A DNA stretch of 64,000 bases from Streptomyces neyagawaensis. GTDB taxonomy: Bacteria; Actinomycetota; Actinomycetes; Streptomycetales; Streptomycetaceae. Made by a program: the position numbers and the translations under genes. The first letter of the stretch is position 1. Each line of letters starts with the position of its first letter. This document shows positions 52,414 to 60,672 of this stretch, one piece after another. Below the pieces are notes generated by a model, which searched no databases, was not told the origin of the DNA, and saw only the letters and a list, made by a program, of their open reading frames with translations. Where the stretch lies: positions 118,343 to 182,342 of the forward strand of contig NZ_JAMGBG010000043.1 in NCBI RefSeq assembly GCF_023516595.1. Reading direction: 5' to 3'.

Positions 52414-53403
52414 ATGGCCCATCAGTTCCTGGCTGAAGGGACGCACCCGCATGCGTACCGTCCCCCACATACACACGCGCGAAGATCCTTCTCGATGGCC
52501 GCGGTGATCGCCCTGCCGCGGCCGGCGGGGGCCGCGGAGAGCCCGCCGATCGGCTACGGCGCCGGGACCACCGGCGGTGGCCGCGCGTCGCCGGTCACCG
52601 TCTCGACCCTGGCGGCCTTCAAGAGCGCCGTCGCCGGTGACACGGCGAAGGTCGTCCGCGTCAGCGGCCTGACACCGCTCAGCGGCCAGGCCGGCATCGG
52701 CTCCCACACGACGGTCCTGGGTGTGGGTTCGCCCTCCGGTTTCACCGGGGGCGGCCTGCGGATCAAGGAGGAGACCGACGTCGTCGTCCGCAACCTGAAC
52801 ATCAGCAAGCCCGTCGCACCCTCGGACGGGATCACGGTCCAGGAGTCGAGGAGGGCGTGGATCGACCACAACTCCTTCTCCGCCGACCGCGATCACGACA
52901 AGGACCACTACGACGGCCTGCTGGACATCAACCACGGCTCGGACGACGTGACGGTGTCCTGGAACACCTTCAAGAACCACTTCAAGGGCTCACTCGTCGG
53001 CCACAGCGACAACAACACCTACGAGGACACCGGCCACTTGAAGGTGACGTACCACCACAACCACTTCGGCGACGTCCACTCGCGCATCCCCAGCCTGCGC
53101 TTCGGCACCGGGCACTTCTACAACAACTACGTGGACGGCGCCGAGACCGCCTGCCACTCGCGCATGGGCGCCCAGATGCTCGTGGAGAACAACGTCTTCC
53201 GCGACACGAAGGCCGCCGTCACCACGAACCGCAGCAGTGACGTGGACGGCTACGCCCATCTGCGCGACAACGACCTCGGTGGGGCCGCCACCGAGATCTC
53301 CCGGACGGGGACGTTCGCCTCCCCGCCGTACCACTACACCGCGGAACCCGCCTCGTCCGTCGTCGCCTCGGTGACGTCGGGCGCGGGCACCGGAAAGCTC
53401 TGA
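52414..53403 (+). CDS. Pectate lyase family 1 (secreted), N-terminal signal region possibly frameshifted
   Basis: A pectin-degrading right-handed beta-helix enzyme that cleaves polygalacturonate by beta-elimination. The mature region starts about AAESPPIGYGAG. PL1 features: VSTLAAFKSAVAGDTAKVV, AWIDHNSFS, HYDGLLDINHGSDDVTVSWN (Ca-binding Asp), and TYHHNHFGDVHSRIPSLRFG (with the catalytic Arg region). The start is unclear: the best ribosome site (AAGGGA, 52437) precedes an ATG at 52451 in another frame that ends after 18 codons. In the lyase frame only a short signal (MAAVIALPRPAGAA, ATG 52495) is left. A single-base change could have shifted the signal sequence. Confidence 0.88.
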   Translation: MAHQFLAEGTHPHAYRPPHTHARRSFSMAAVIALPRPAGAAESPPIGYGAGTTGGGRASPVTVSTLAAFKSAVAGDTAKVVRVSGLTPLSGQAGIGSHTTVLGVGSPSGFTGGGLRIKEETDVVVRNLNISKPVAPSDGITVQESRRAWIDHNSFSADRDHDKDHYDGLLDINHGSDDVTVSWNTFKNHFKGSLVGHSDNNTYEDTGHLKVTYHHNHFGDVHSRIPSLRFGTGHFYNNYVDGAETACHSRMGAQMLVENNVFRDTKAAVTTNRSSDVDGYAHLRDNDLGGAATEISRTGTFASPPYHYTAEPASSVVASVTSGAGTGKL

Positions 53404-53439
53404 AACCCCCATCCACTCGGAGACAGAAGGAATCGGGAC

Positions 53440-54222
53440 ATGACTTCTGCGGCACGTACGCGCGCCCGCACGCGCGCGCTGACCGGGACGATGGCCGCGC
53501 TCGGCCTTTCGTTTGGCATGACCATGACTAGCGGCGCCACTCCGGCGAGCGCCGCGACCTGGCCGTCGGCAGCCGGCAACCAGCCGGTGTCCTCCACCAT
53601 CTCGGTGTCCGGTGTCCGCGACGGCGGCATGAAGCGCTACTACGGCAGCGGCGATCTGGCCGGAGACGGCCAGGAGGAAGGTCAGGACCCGATCTTCAAG
53701 CTCGCGGCCGGCGCGACGCTGAAGAACGTCATCATCGGCGCTCCCGGCGCCGACGGCATTCACTGCGAGGGCAACTGCACCCTGCAGAACGTGTGGTGGG
53801 AGGACGTCGGCGAGGACGCGGCGACCTTCCGCGGCGGCTCCACCTACACGGTGACCGGCGGCGGGGCCAGAAAGGCCGCGGACAAGGTGTTCCAGCACAA
53901 CGGACCGGGGACCCTGAACATCTCCGACTTCGCCGTCAGCGAGTTCAAGACGCTGTACCGCTCCTGCGGCGACTGCTCCACGCAGTACACCCGCAAGGTG
54001 AACCTCAACAACATCGAGGTCACCGGAACGGGTTCCACCGCCCGGCTCGTCGGCATCAACGTCAACCGCGGCGACGTGGCGACCCTGCGCAGGATCACCA
54101 TCCTCAACGACAGCGGCCGCAAGGTCGTGCCCTGCCAGAAGTACAACAACAACACGGCCGTCGGTACGGGCCCCGACAGCACCAACTGCCTGTACTCAAG
54201 CTCGGACATCACCTACAGGTGA
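53440..54222 (+). CDS. Pectate lyase family 3 (secreted)
   Basis: A 260-residue PL3 lyase with AGAAGGAATCGGG before ATG 53440. The signal peptide ends after ATPASAA near residue 38. The family core is LKNVIIGAPGADGIHCEGNC, TLQNVWWEDVGEDAATFRGG, and ADKVFQHNGPGTLNISDFAV, with Cys pairs in HCEGNC and YRSCGDCSTQY. It follows the PL1 gene by 36 bases, so the two form an operon for pectin attack. The pair lets the cell use pectin with different end specificities. Confidence 0.93.
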   Translation: MTSAARTRARTRALTGTMAALGLSFGMTMTSGATPASAATWPSAAGNQPVSSTISVSGVRDGGMKRYYGSGDLAGDGQEEGQDPIFKLAAGATLKNVIIGAPGADGIHCEGNCTLQNVWWEDVGEDAATFRGGSTYTVTGGGARKAADKVFQHNGPGTLNISDFAVSEFKTLYRSCGDCSTQYTRKVNLNNIEVTGTGSTARLVGINVNRGDVATLRRITILNDSGRKVVPCQKYNNNTAVGTGPDSTNCLYSSSDITYR

Positions 54223-54256
54223 GGCCGCTCGTCACCCACCGGTGAGTCCGCTCCCC

Positions 54257-54298
54257 GCGGCCGGACGGAGTCTCCCCCCACGGGCCTCGTCCGGCCGC
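54257..54298. terminator. Terminator hairpin between convergent genes
   Basis: GCGGCCGGACG and CGTCCGGCCGC form a perfect 11-bp stem with a 20-base loop after the PL3 stop. Confidence 0.6.
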
Positions 54299-54300
54299 CC

Positions 54301-54356
54301 GGTGCGGGCAGCGGGCGCCGGTGCGGGCAGCGGACACCGGTGCGGGCAGGGGCGCC
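54301..54356. repeat. 19-bp tandem repeat, three units
   Basis: Units GGTGCGGGCAGCGGGCGCC (54301), with two changes at 54320, and a shortened third at 54339. They end at the stop codon of the Rv1733c-like gene. Confidence 0.7.
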
Positions 54357-54357
54357 C

Positions 54358-54939
54358 TCACCAGATCTTGCGCTCCCACAGGGGGGCGATGCGCTCCCAC
54401 TCCTCGTCCCACTGGTCCATCCTGCGCCGCTCCAGACGGCCGCGGACGAGCCTGCCGCCCGCGAAGGGCACGGCCGCCACGAAGATTCCCGCCAGCCCCC
54501 CGACCAGGCCGGCCCGCAGCCGCGCCTGGGCCTCCCCGGCGGGCTCGGTCACCAGCCGGCCCAGGGCATCCGTCCAGACGGTGACCGGCGTGCCCACGAC
54601 GTCGGCCGGGTCGACCCGGGCCTGCCCCTCGCGCACGGAGCCGTCCGGCGCCGCCCAGCGCACCTTCGCCCACACCTTCTCGGCCCCCGCGCCACTGTCG
54701 GCGCCCGGCTCCGGCGCGTCCTCGACGAGCCGGGCCTCGACGGGCCGCCACTCCTCGCGCTGCCGAGCCAGACCGGACTCGACGGAGTCCGCGGACAGCA
54801 GCCCCGCGACCAGGCCGCCACCCACGGTGAGAACCCAGGCGACGAGCACGACCCAGGACTCCAGCCGGTCACCGCGCCGTTTGAGCGGGTTCCGCCGCCA
54901 GCGCCACAGCCACACCTTCGGACCACGGAATGCCACCAT
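54358..54939 (-). CDS. Rv1733c-like two-helix membrane protein
   Basis: A 193-residue protein with two membrane helices (ESWVVLVAWVLTVGGGLVAG and RAGLVGGLAGIFVAAVPFAG) around an extracytoplasmic loop of about 90 residues. The loop has KVWAKVRWAAPDGSVREGQA and the conserved-type GTPVTVWTDALGRLV. These match the Rv1733c family of actinobacterial dormancy-linked proteins. ATG 54939 is preceded by GAGGGAGG; a GTG at 54948 is adjacent to it. Function unknown. Confidence 0.85.
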   Translation of the reverse strand: MVAFRGPKVWLWRWRRNPLKRRGDRLESWVVLVAWVLTVGGGLVAGLLSADSVESGLARQREEWRPVEARLVEDAPEPGADSGAGAEKVWAKVRWAAPDGSVREGQARVDPADVVGTPVTVWTDALGRLVTEPAGEAQARLRAGLVGGLAGIFVAAVPFAGGRLVRGRLERRRMDQWDEEWERIAPLWERKIW

Positions 54940-55176
54940 CGGGGGCACCCTCCCTCACGCACACAGGACTGCCGGACCGCACTCCCATACGGCGGCGGCC
55001 CCGCCCCTGCTCATGCGACGTGGGTCACCCCGCCCGCCGCATGGCTCGATCCGACCCCTTCCCCACCCGTCACATGCCGTCCGACCTGCGGCGATGACGT
55101 CTCAGGGGGTGACTGTCAGTGGCTGGGTGCAGACTGGCCCGTGACTGAGACGACGATGTCCAGGGAGGTGGCCGGG

Positions 55177-56262
55177 ATGGCCGAGGTACTGCTCACCGTA
55201 GGCACGCGCAAGGGCCTGTTCATCGGGCGGCGGCGAGGCGGCGCCTGGGAGTTCGACGACAGCCCGTACTTCAACGCGCAGGCCGTCTACGCGGTCGCCA
55301 TCGACACCCGCGGGGACACGCCCCGCCTGCTCGTCGGGGGCGACAGCGCGCACTGGGGCCCCTCCGTGTTCCACTCCGACGACCTCGGGCGCACCTGGAC
55401 GGAACCGGCCCGTCCGGCCGTGAAGTTCCCCAAGGACACGGGCGCCTCCCTGGAGCGGGTGTGGCAGCTGCACCCGTCGGCCGCCGAACCGGACGTGGTG
55501 TACGCGGGCACGGAGCCGGCCGCGCTGTACCGCTCGGAGGACCGCGGCGAGACCTTCGAGCTGGTGCGGCCGCTGTGGGAGCACCCGACCCGCGACAAGT
55601 GGCAGCCGGGCGGGGGCGGCGAGGGGCTGCACACCATCCTCACCGACCGGCGCGACCCGCGCGCCACGACCGTCGCCGTCTCCGCCGCCGGGGTGTTCCG
55701 CACCGAGGACGGCGGCGCGAGCTGGTCGCCGTCCAACTCCGGGGTCTCCGCGGTGTTCCTGCCGGACCCCGACCCGGAGTTCGGCCAGTGCGTGCACAAG
55801 GTCACGCGGGACGCGGCGACCCCGGACCGGCTGTATCTGCAGAACCACTGGGGCGTGTACCGCAGCGACGACGGCGGCGCGCACTGGACGGACATCGGCG
55901 AGGGGCTGCCCTCCACGTTCGGGTTCGCCGCCGTGGCCCACCCGCACCGCGGGGACACCGCCTACGTGTTCCCCATCAACGCGGACGCTGACCGGGTCCC
56001 CGCCGACCGCCGCTGCCGGGTCTTCCGCACGGCGGACGCAGGCCGGAGCTGGGAACCGCTGTCCAGCGGCCTGCCGACGGACGACCACTACGGCACGGTG
56101 CTGCGCGACGCGATGTGCACGGACGACGCGGACCCGGCGGGCGTCTACTTCGGCAACCGCAACGGCGAGGTGTACGCCTCGGCGGACGACGGGGACAGCT
56201 GGCGCCAGTTGGCGTCCCATCTGCCGGACGTGCTGTGCGTACGGGCGGCGGTGATCAGCTGA
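55177..56262 (+). CDS. BNR/exo-sialidase-like beta-propeller protein
   Basis: A 361-residue cytosolic protein of the WD40/YVTN/BNR-like superfamily. ATG 55177 (MAEVLLTVGTRKGLFIGRRR) follows AGGGAGG. Asp-box type repeats recur: FHSDDLGRTW, YRSEDRGETFE, FRTEDGGASW, YRSDDGGAHW, FRTADAGRSW, YASADDGDSW. The six Asp-boxes suggest a six-bladed propeller. No signal peptide is visible, so it is not a secreted sialidase. Role unknown. Confidence 0.9.
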   Translation: MAEVLLTVGTRKGLFIGRRRGGAWEFDDSPYFNAQAVYAVAIDTRGDTPRLLVGGDSAHWGPSVFHSDDLGRTWTEPARPAVKFPKDTGASLERVWQLHPSAAEPDVVYAGTEPAALYRSEDRGETFELVRPLWEHPTRDKWQPGGGGEGLHTILTDRRDPRATTVAVSAAGVFRTEDGGASWSPSNSGVSAVFLPDPDPEFGQCVHKVTRDAATPDRLYLQNHWGVYRSDDGGAHWTDIGEGLPSTFGFAAVAHPHRGDTAYVFPINADADRVPADRRCRVFRTADAGRSWEPLSSGLPTDDHYGTVLRDAMCTDDADPAGVYFGNRNGEVYASADDGDSWRQLASHLPDVLCVRAAVIS

Positions 56263-56295
56263 CGGCCCACGGGCCGACGGGGGAAGCGGATCGTC

Positions 56296-56391
56296 CATGA
56301 CATGGTCCATGAAGTGGTCCATGACGCCATCCATCACGCCATCCGTGTCGCCATGCATCTCGCCGTCCATGTCGCCATGCATCTCGCCGTC
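56296..56391. repeat. 12-bp minisatellite, eight units
   Basis: Eight 12-base units begin at 56296; two are identical to CATCTCGCCGTC and the others relate to CATGTCGCCATG or CATGACGCCATC. All frames remain open through the array because 12 is a multiple of 3. It lies 147 bases before ung, in a gap of 275 bases without a supported gene. Confidence 0.8.
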
Positions 56392-56537
56392 CAGGGTTCT
56401 GGCATCGTCGTCCAGGCCCGCGTACCGGACCCCAAGTCGGCCCGAAACGCGTGCGGTTCGGCATCGAAACGGTCAGCACCGGTCGCACCGCGACCGGTGG
56501 TTGATCGTCGGCGCGGTCGCGGCAGTAGGGTGACGCC

Positions 56538-57215
56538 GTGGCACCACGACCGTTGCATGAAATCGTCGAATCGGGCTGGGCGAAGGCGCTGGAGCCCGTG
56601 GCCGGACAGATCGCCAGGATGGGCGACTTCCTGCGCGCGGAGATCTCCGCGGGACGCACCTACCTCCCGGCCGGACCGAACGTCCTGCGCGCCTTCCAGC
56701 AGCCCTTCGACGACGTCCGCGTCCTCATCGTCGGCCAGGACCCGTACCCGACGCCGGGGCACGCGGTGGGCCTGTCCTTCTCGGTGGCCCCGGAGGTACG
56801 GCCCCTGCCGGGCAGCCTGATCAACATCTACCGGGAGCTCGGCAACGACCTGGGGCTGCCGCCGCCGGCCAATGGCGATCTGACGCCCTGGACACGGCAG
56901 GGCGTCCTGCTGCTCAACAGGGCGCTCACCACCGCCCCGCGCAAGCCGGCGGCCCACCGCGGGAAGGGCTGGGAGGAGGTCACCGAGCAGGCGATACGGG
57001 CGCTGGCCGCGCGCGGGCGCCCCCTGGTGTCGATCCTGTGGGGCCGCGACGCCCGCAACCTCCGCCCCCTGCTGGGCGATCTGCCGTCCATCGAGTCCGC
57101 CCACCCCTCCCCCATGTCGGCCGACCGCGGCTTCTTCGGCTCCCGTCCCTTCAGCCGCGCCAACGACCTGCTCACCCGTCAGGGCGGTACTCCCGTGGAC
57201 TGGCGTCTGCCATGA
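56538..57215 (+). CDS. ung: Uracil-DNA glycosylase, family 1
   Basis: A 225-residue base-excision repair enzyme that removes uracil from DNA. It starts at GTG 56538. Water-activating loop VLIVGQDPYPTPGHAVGLSF (Asp), uracil-binding Asn in LLLNRALTT, and leucine-loop equivalent HPSPMSADRGFFGSRPFS with the catalytic His. The usual HPSPLS has Met here. Its stop overlaps the next start (ATGA), so the kinase gene is translated with it. Streptomyces usually have a second Ung copy elsewhere. Confidence 0.96.
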   Translation: MAPRPLHEIVESGWAKALEPVAGQIARMGDFLRAEISAGRTYLPAGPNVLRAFQQPFDDVRVLIVGQDPYPTPGHAVGLSFSVAPEVRPLPGSLINIYRELGNDLGLPPPANGDLTPWTRQGVLLLNRALTTAPRKPAAHRGKGWEEVTEQAIRALAARGRPLVSILWGRDARNLRPLLGDLPSIESAHPSPMSADRGFFGSRPFSRANDLLTRQGGTPVDWRLP

Positions 57216-58243
57216 CGGCCGCCGGGGCGCCGCCCGGGGAGCGGCCGGAACCGGTGTCCGCCTCGGCGGGCGGCGGGGAGGGCCCCGTCGTCCTCGCTGT
57301 GGACTCGGGTGGGTCCGGGCTGCGGGTGGCGCTCGCCGTCGGTGGCACCGTCGTCAGGGAGCCGCTCGCCTCCGGGGAGCCGGTGCGCACCGGGACCTCG
57401 GGCATCGACGCGGGGCATCTGCTGGAGCTGGTGCTGCCCAGGGCACGGCAGTTGCTCGCGGGCGCGGGGCGGGAGCGTCCCGAGGCGGTCGCCGTCGGGG
57501 CGGCCGGGTTCGCGACGCTCGGGGAGCGGTTGCGGGCCGAGTTGCCGTCCGCGTTCGCGCGTGAACTGGGCGTCCGGCGGACGGCGCTGGTGGCCGACGC
57601 CGTCACGGCGTACACCGGCGCGCTGGGGGCGCGGCCCGGTGCCGTGATCGCCGCCGGTACGGGGCTGATCGCGATCGGCACCGATCTGCGGACCTGGCGG
57701 CGGGCGGACGGCTGGGGCCACCTCCTCGGGGACTGCGGTGGCGGGGCGTGGATCGGGCGGGCAGGGCTGGAGGCGGCGCTGCGGGCCCATGACGGGCGCG
57801 GCGGCGGCTCGGAGGCGCTCCTGGGGCGCCTTGAGGGCGTGTTCGGCCCACCGGACAGGCTGCCCGGGCAGCTCTACCCCCGGCCCGACCGTCCGGCGGT
57901 GCTGGCCTCCTTCGCGCCCGAGGTGGCCGCCTGCGCGGGCGAGGACCCGGTGGCGGCGGACATCCTGCGCGCCGCGGCCCGGCACATGGCCGACGCCGCG
58001 GCCGCCGTCTGCCCGGCGTCGGGCGAACCGTTGGTCGCGCTGACCGGCGGCCTGTTCAAGCTGGGCGGCCCTCTCCTCGTACCGCTGGAGGAGGAGTTGG
58101 CACAGCGGCTGCCACGGGCCCGGAGGGTGCCCACGGAGGGCGATCCACTGCACGGCGCCGTACGGATCGCAACCGATCTGGCCACCGGCGACCTCCGATT
58201 GCCGTACGACGATCGACTGTTGTACACAGTGGCCGAAAAGTAG
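57212..58243 (+). CDS. BadF/BadG/BcrA/BcrD-type ATPase, N-acetylglucosamine kinase-like
   Basis: A 343-residue actin-fold kinase. ATG 57212 overlaps the ung stop. Phosphate 1 motif VVLAVDSGGSGLRVALAV, then VAVGAAGFATLGERLRAEL, the phosphate 2 region IAAGTGLIAIGTDLRTW followed by GWGHLLGDCGGGAWIG, and the adenosine site VALTGGLFKLGGPLLVPLEE. Likely phosphorylates N-acetylglucosamine or a related amino sugar. There is no metabolic link to ung apart from the coupling. Confidence 0.9.
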   Translation: MTAAGAPPGERPEPVSASAGGGEGPVVLAVDSGGSGLRVALAVGGTVVREPLASGEPVRTGTSGIDAGHLLELVLPRARQLLAGAGRERPEAVAVGAAGFATLGERLRAELPSAFARELGVRRTALVADAVTAYTGALGARPGAVIAAGTGLIAIGTDLRTWRRADGWGHLLGDCGGGAWIGRAGLEAALRAHDGRGGGSEALLGRLEGVFGPPDRLPGQLYPRPDRPAVLASFAPEVAACAGEDPVAADILRAAARHMADAAAAVCPASGEPLVALTGGLFKLGGPLLVPLEEELAQRLPRARRVPTEGDPLHGAVRIATDLATGDLRLPYDDRLLYTVAEK

Positions 58244-58322
58244 TACCTGAAATACGGACCAAAGACAGCCTGTCGGACAAGCACCACTGTGGGCCGTCAA
58301 GAGCACTGCTTGGCAGATAAAT

Positions 58323-58381
58323 GCGGTATCGACCGGCCTGATCGACCCGTAACTCATCAGACAAATCAGGACGGATACCGC
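58323..58381. promoter_or_regulatory. Control region before the CbiX-type chelatase gene
   Basis: GCGGTATC (58323-58330) and GATACCGC (58374-58381) are perfect inverted copies 43 bases apart, ending 55 bases before the ATG. A single AGAGCACTGCTT lies just upstream at 58300. Confidence 0.45.
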
Positions 58382-58436
58382 TCACCTGCACCCTCCCCGA
58401 ACAGGGGAACCCCGGAAACAAGTAACATGCGGCGCC

Positions 58437-59360
58437 ATGAGCTCCCCCACTGGGCCCGCGTCCGGCCTGCCAGTACGAATGCCGCGACCCCGCCAGCCCG
58501 GCCGGCACCGCCGACCGGAACCCCTGGCGGCTCCCGAGGGCGCGCCCGCGCTGCTCCTCGCGGTGCCGGGCACGCCCAGCGCCGCCACGCGCAGCCTCGC
58601 CGAGGAGGTCGTGAGCATCGCGCGCTCCGAGCTGCCCGGCCTCGACGCCCGTATCGGTTACGTCGACGGCGGCGGCGACGAGTTCCCCACGCTCCAGTCG
58701 GTGCTCACGGGCGCCGCCGAGGAGCGCACCGCCCGCTACGAGCAGGCGCGCGCCGCCGGTCTCGACGTCAAGGAGCCGGACGGTCCCGTCGCCGTCGTCG
58801 TGCCCCTGCTGGCCGGTCCGGACAACGCGACGCTGCGCCAGGTCCGCCAGGCGGTCATGGAGAGCCGGATCGCGGCCGAGCTGACCGATGTCCTCGGCCC
58901 GCACCCGCTGCTCGCCGAGGCGTTGCACGTGCGGCTGTCGGAGGCGGGTCTGGCGCGTGCCGACCGTGCCCGGCTGTTCACCGTCGCCACCGCCGCGGAC
59001 GGCATCATCCTCGCCTCCGTGGGCGGCGACGAGGCGGTGCAGGCGGCCGGCATCACGGGCATGCTGCTGGCCGCGCGGCTCGCGGTGCCGGTGATGGCCG
59101 CCGCGCTCGACCAGGAGGGCTCGATCAGCTCCGTGGCCGAGCAGCTGCGCTCCTCCGGTTCCCAGCAGCTCGCGCTCGCGCCGTACCTGATAGGGCCGGA
59201 GATCGACGCCACCCTCATCGCGGACGCCGCGGCGGAGGCGGGGTGCTCGGCCGCCGAGGCGCTCGGCCCGTACCCGGCGATCGGCAAGCTGGCGCTCGGC
59301 AAGTACACGACGGCGCTGGGTATCGCCCCGCCGCAGCAGCAGGGCATGCCGGTCCGCTGA
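58437..59360 (+). CDS. Sirohydrochlorin chelatase / CbiX-like protein
   Basis: A 307-residue class II chelatase-like protein, two CbiX-type domains: first with ALLLAVPGTPSAATRSLAEE, FPTLQSVLTG and VAVVVPLLAGPDN; second with VLGPHPLLAEALHVRLSEAG, DGIILASVGGDEAVQAAG and QLALAPYLIGPEIDATLIAD. The usual metal-binding His of motif SHGS is changed to PGTPS in the first half, so only some members may insert metal. It would add Fe or Co to sirohydrochlorin for siroheme or cobalamin. A 22-bp terminator follows. Confidence 0.85.
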   Translation: MSSPTGPASGLPVRMPRPRQPGRHRRPEPLAAPEGAPALLLAVPGTPSAATRSLAEEVVSIARSELPGLDARIGYVDGGGDEFPTLQSVLTGAAEERTARYEQARAAGLDVKEPDGPVAVVVPLLAGPDNATLRQVRQAVMESRIAAELTDVLGPHPLLAEALHVRLSEAGLARADRARLFTVATAADGIILASVGGDEAVQAAGITGMLLAARLAVPVMAAALDQEGSISSVAEQLRSSGSQQLALAPYLIGPEIDATLIADAAAEAGCSAAEALGPYPAIGKLALGKYTTALGIAPPQQQGMPVR

Positions 59361-59389
59361 CCCCGGCCGCGCCCGGTCCGTCTCGACCC

Positions 59390-59438
59390 GTACGGCCGAG
59401 GGCCCGCTCCTCTCGCAGGAGCGGGCCCTCGGCCGTAC
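59390..59438. terminator. Strong bidirectional terminator, 22-bp perfect stem
   Basis: Arms 59390-59411 and 59417-59438 match perfectly around the loop CTCGC. It lies between the convergent chelatase and lactonase genes. Confidence 0.88.
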
Positions 59439-59478
59439 GCGTGCCCGGGGAGCCGCGCCCGCCTGGCGCGGGCCGCCG

Positions 59479-60555
59479 TCAGGCGTTCAGGACCACGCAC
59501 GAGGCGGCGGGCACCTCGACGGAGCCGGCGAGGGCCGGGACGCCGGTGTCCGGGTCGACCGTGAACCAGGTGACGTCCCCGGAGTGCTGGTTGGCGACGT
59601 AGAGCGTGCCCGACGCGTAGGTGAGGGCGCGGGGCCAGCGGCCGCCGCAGGGGACGGTGGTGACCAGGCGCAGGGAGGGCCCCTCGACGGCGAGCACGGA
59701 CAGGACGTCCGCGCCTCGGGTCGCCGTCCACACATGGCGACCGTCGGGCGACACCACGATGCCCGAGGGGTACGCGTCACCGTCCGGGGCGGCCGGGAGC
59801 ACCGGGACCTCCTCCAGGGGCTCCAGAGGGCCGTCCAGGGCGTTCCAGCGGCACACGGTGACGGTCGGGGTGAGTTCGTTCAGCACGAGGACGTACACGC
59901 CGTCCGGTGCGGTCGGTGAGGACGGGTCCGCTACGCCGGTGGGGGCGAGGGCGAGGTGGCGCGGACCGGAGCCCGGCCGCAGCCGGGTCTCGGAGCGCAC
60001 GTCGGGCACTCCGTCCTCCAGGGCGCAGACCCGCACCGTGTCGGTGCCGAGGTCGACGGAGAGGAACCGGTCGCCGGCCGGGGTCGGCACCACCTGGTGG
60101 GCGTGCGGGCGCCGCCCGCCGTCCGGGTGGGGGCCCACGCCGGGGTGGCGGAGGGTGCCGGAGGCGGTGGGGGCGAGGGTGCCGTCGGGGAGCAGCGGGA
60201 CGGCGGTGACGCCGCCGGCGGTGTGGTCGGCGGTCAGGACGTGGCCGTCGAGGAGGCACAGGTGGGTGGGGCCGGCGCCGACCGGGACGGGCGGGCCGGT
60301 CAGGGCGGGCTTGTCGTCCGTCACCCGGTAGGCGGCGAGCGCGCCGTCGGCGTTCTCGCTGACCGCGTAGAGCGTCTCGCCGTCCGCGGAGAGGGCGAGG
60401 TAGGACGGGTCGGGGACGTCGGCGGCGGCGTCTCCGACGAGGGTCAGGGCGCCACTGTCCTCGTCCACGGCGGCGACGAGGACGCCGGGGCCTCCCTCCG
60501 TCGTGAACGAGCCGATGTACGCGCGGCGCTCCCGCTTCCCGTGTGCTGCTGCCAC
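59479..60555 (-). CDS. Lactonase family beta-propeller protein (6-phosphogluconolactonase-like)
   Basis: A 358-residue seven-bladed propeller starting at GTG 60555. Typical blades: AYIGSFTTEGGPGVLVAAVD, DPSYLALSADGETLYAVSEN, and GDAYPSGIVVSPDGRHVWTA; the family's HPHQ-like motif is PHAHQVVPTPAGDRFLSVDL; near the C-terminus, WPRALTYASGTLYVANQHSGDVTW. Members hydrolyse 6-phosphogluconolactone or muconolactone, but many are untested. No signal peptide. Confidence 0.92.
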   Translation of the reverse strand: MAAAHGKRERRAYIGSFTTEGGPGVLVAAVDEDSGALTLVGDAAADVPDPSYLALSADGETLYAVSENADGALAAYRVTDDKPALTGPPVPVGAGPTHLCLLDGHVLTADHTAGGVTAVPLLPDGTLAPTASGTLRHPGVGPHPDGGRRPHAHQVVPTPAGDRFLSVDLGTDTVRVCALEDGVPDVRSETRLRPGSGPRHLALAPTGVADPSSPTAPDGVYVLVLNELTPTVTVCRWNALDGPLEPLEEVPVLPAAPDGDAYPSGIVVSPDGRHVWTATRGADVLSVLAVEGPSLRLVTTVPCGGRWPRALTYASGTLYVANQHSGDVTWFTVDPDTGVPALAGSVEVPAASCVVLNA

Positions 60556-60672
60556 TGCCGTCCCCTCCCGGTGGTGTTCGGTGCGGGTGAGGGTAGCAGC
60601 AGGTCTAGACCATCAGCAGGGTGCGTGTGGTCGTCGTCCGTCGCGCGGTGGAGCGCGGTGGAGCGCCGCGGG

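Noticed and set aside
56302..56820. A reading frame from the 12-bp repeat that runs into ung
   Set aside because: No ribosome site, and most of it is antiphase to the well-supported ung gene.
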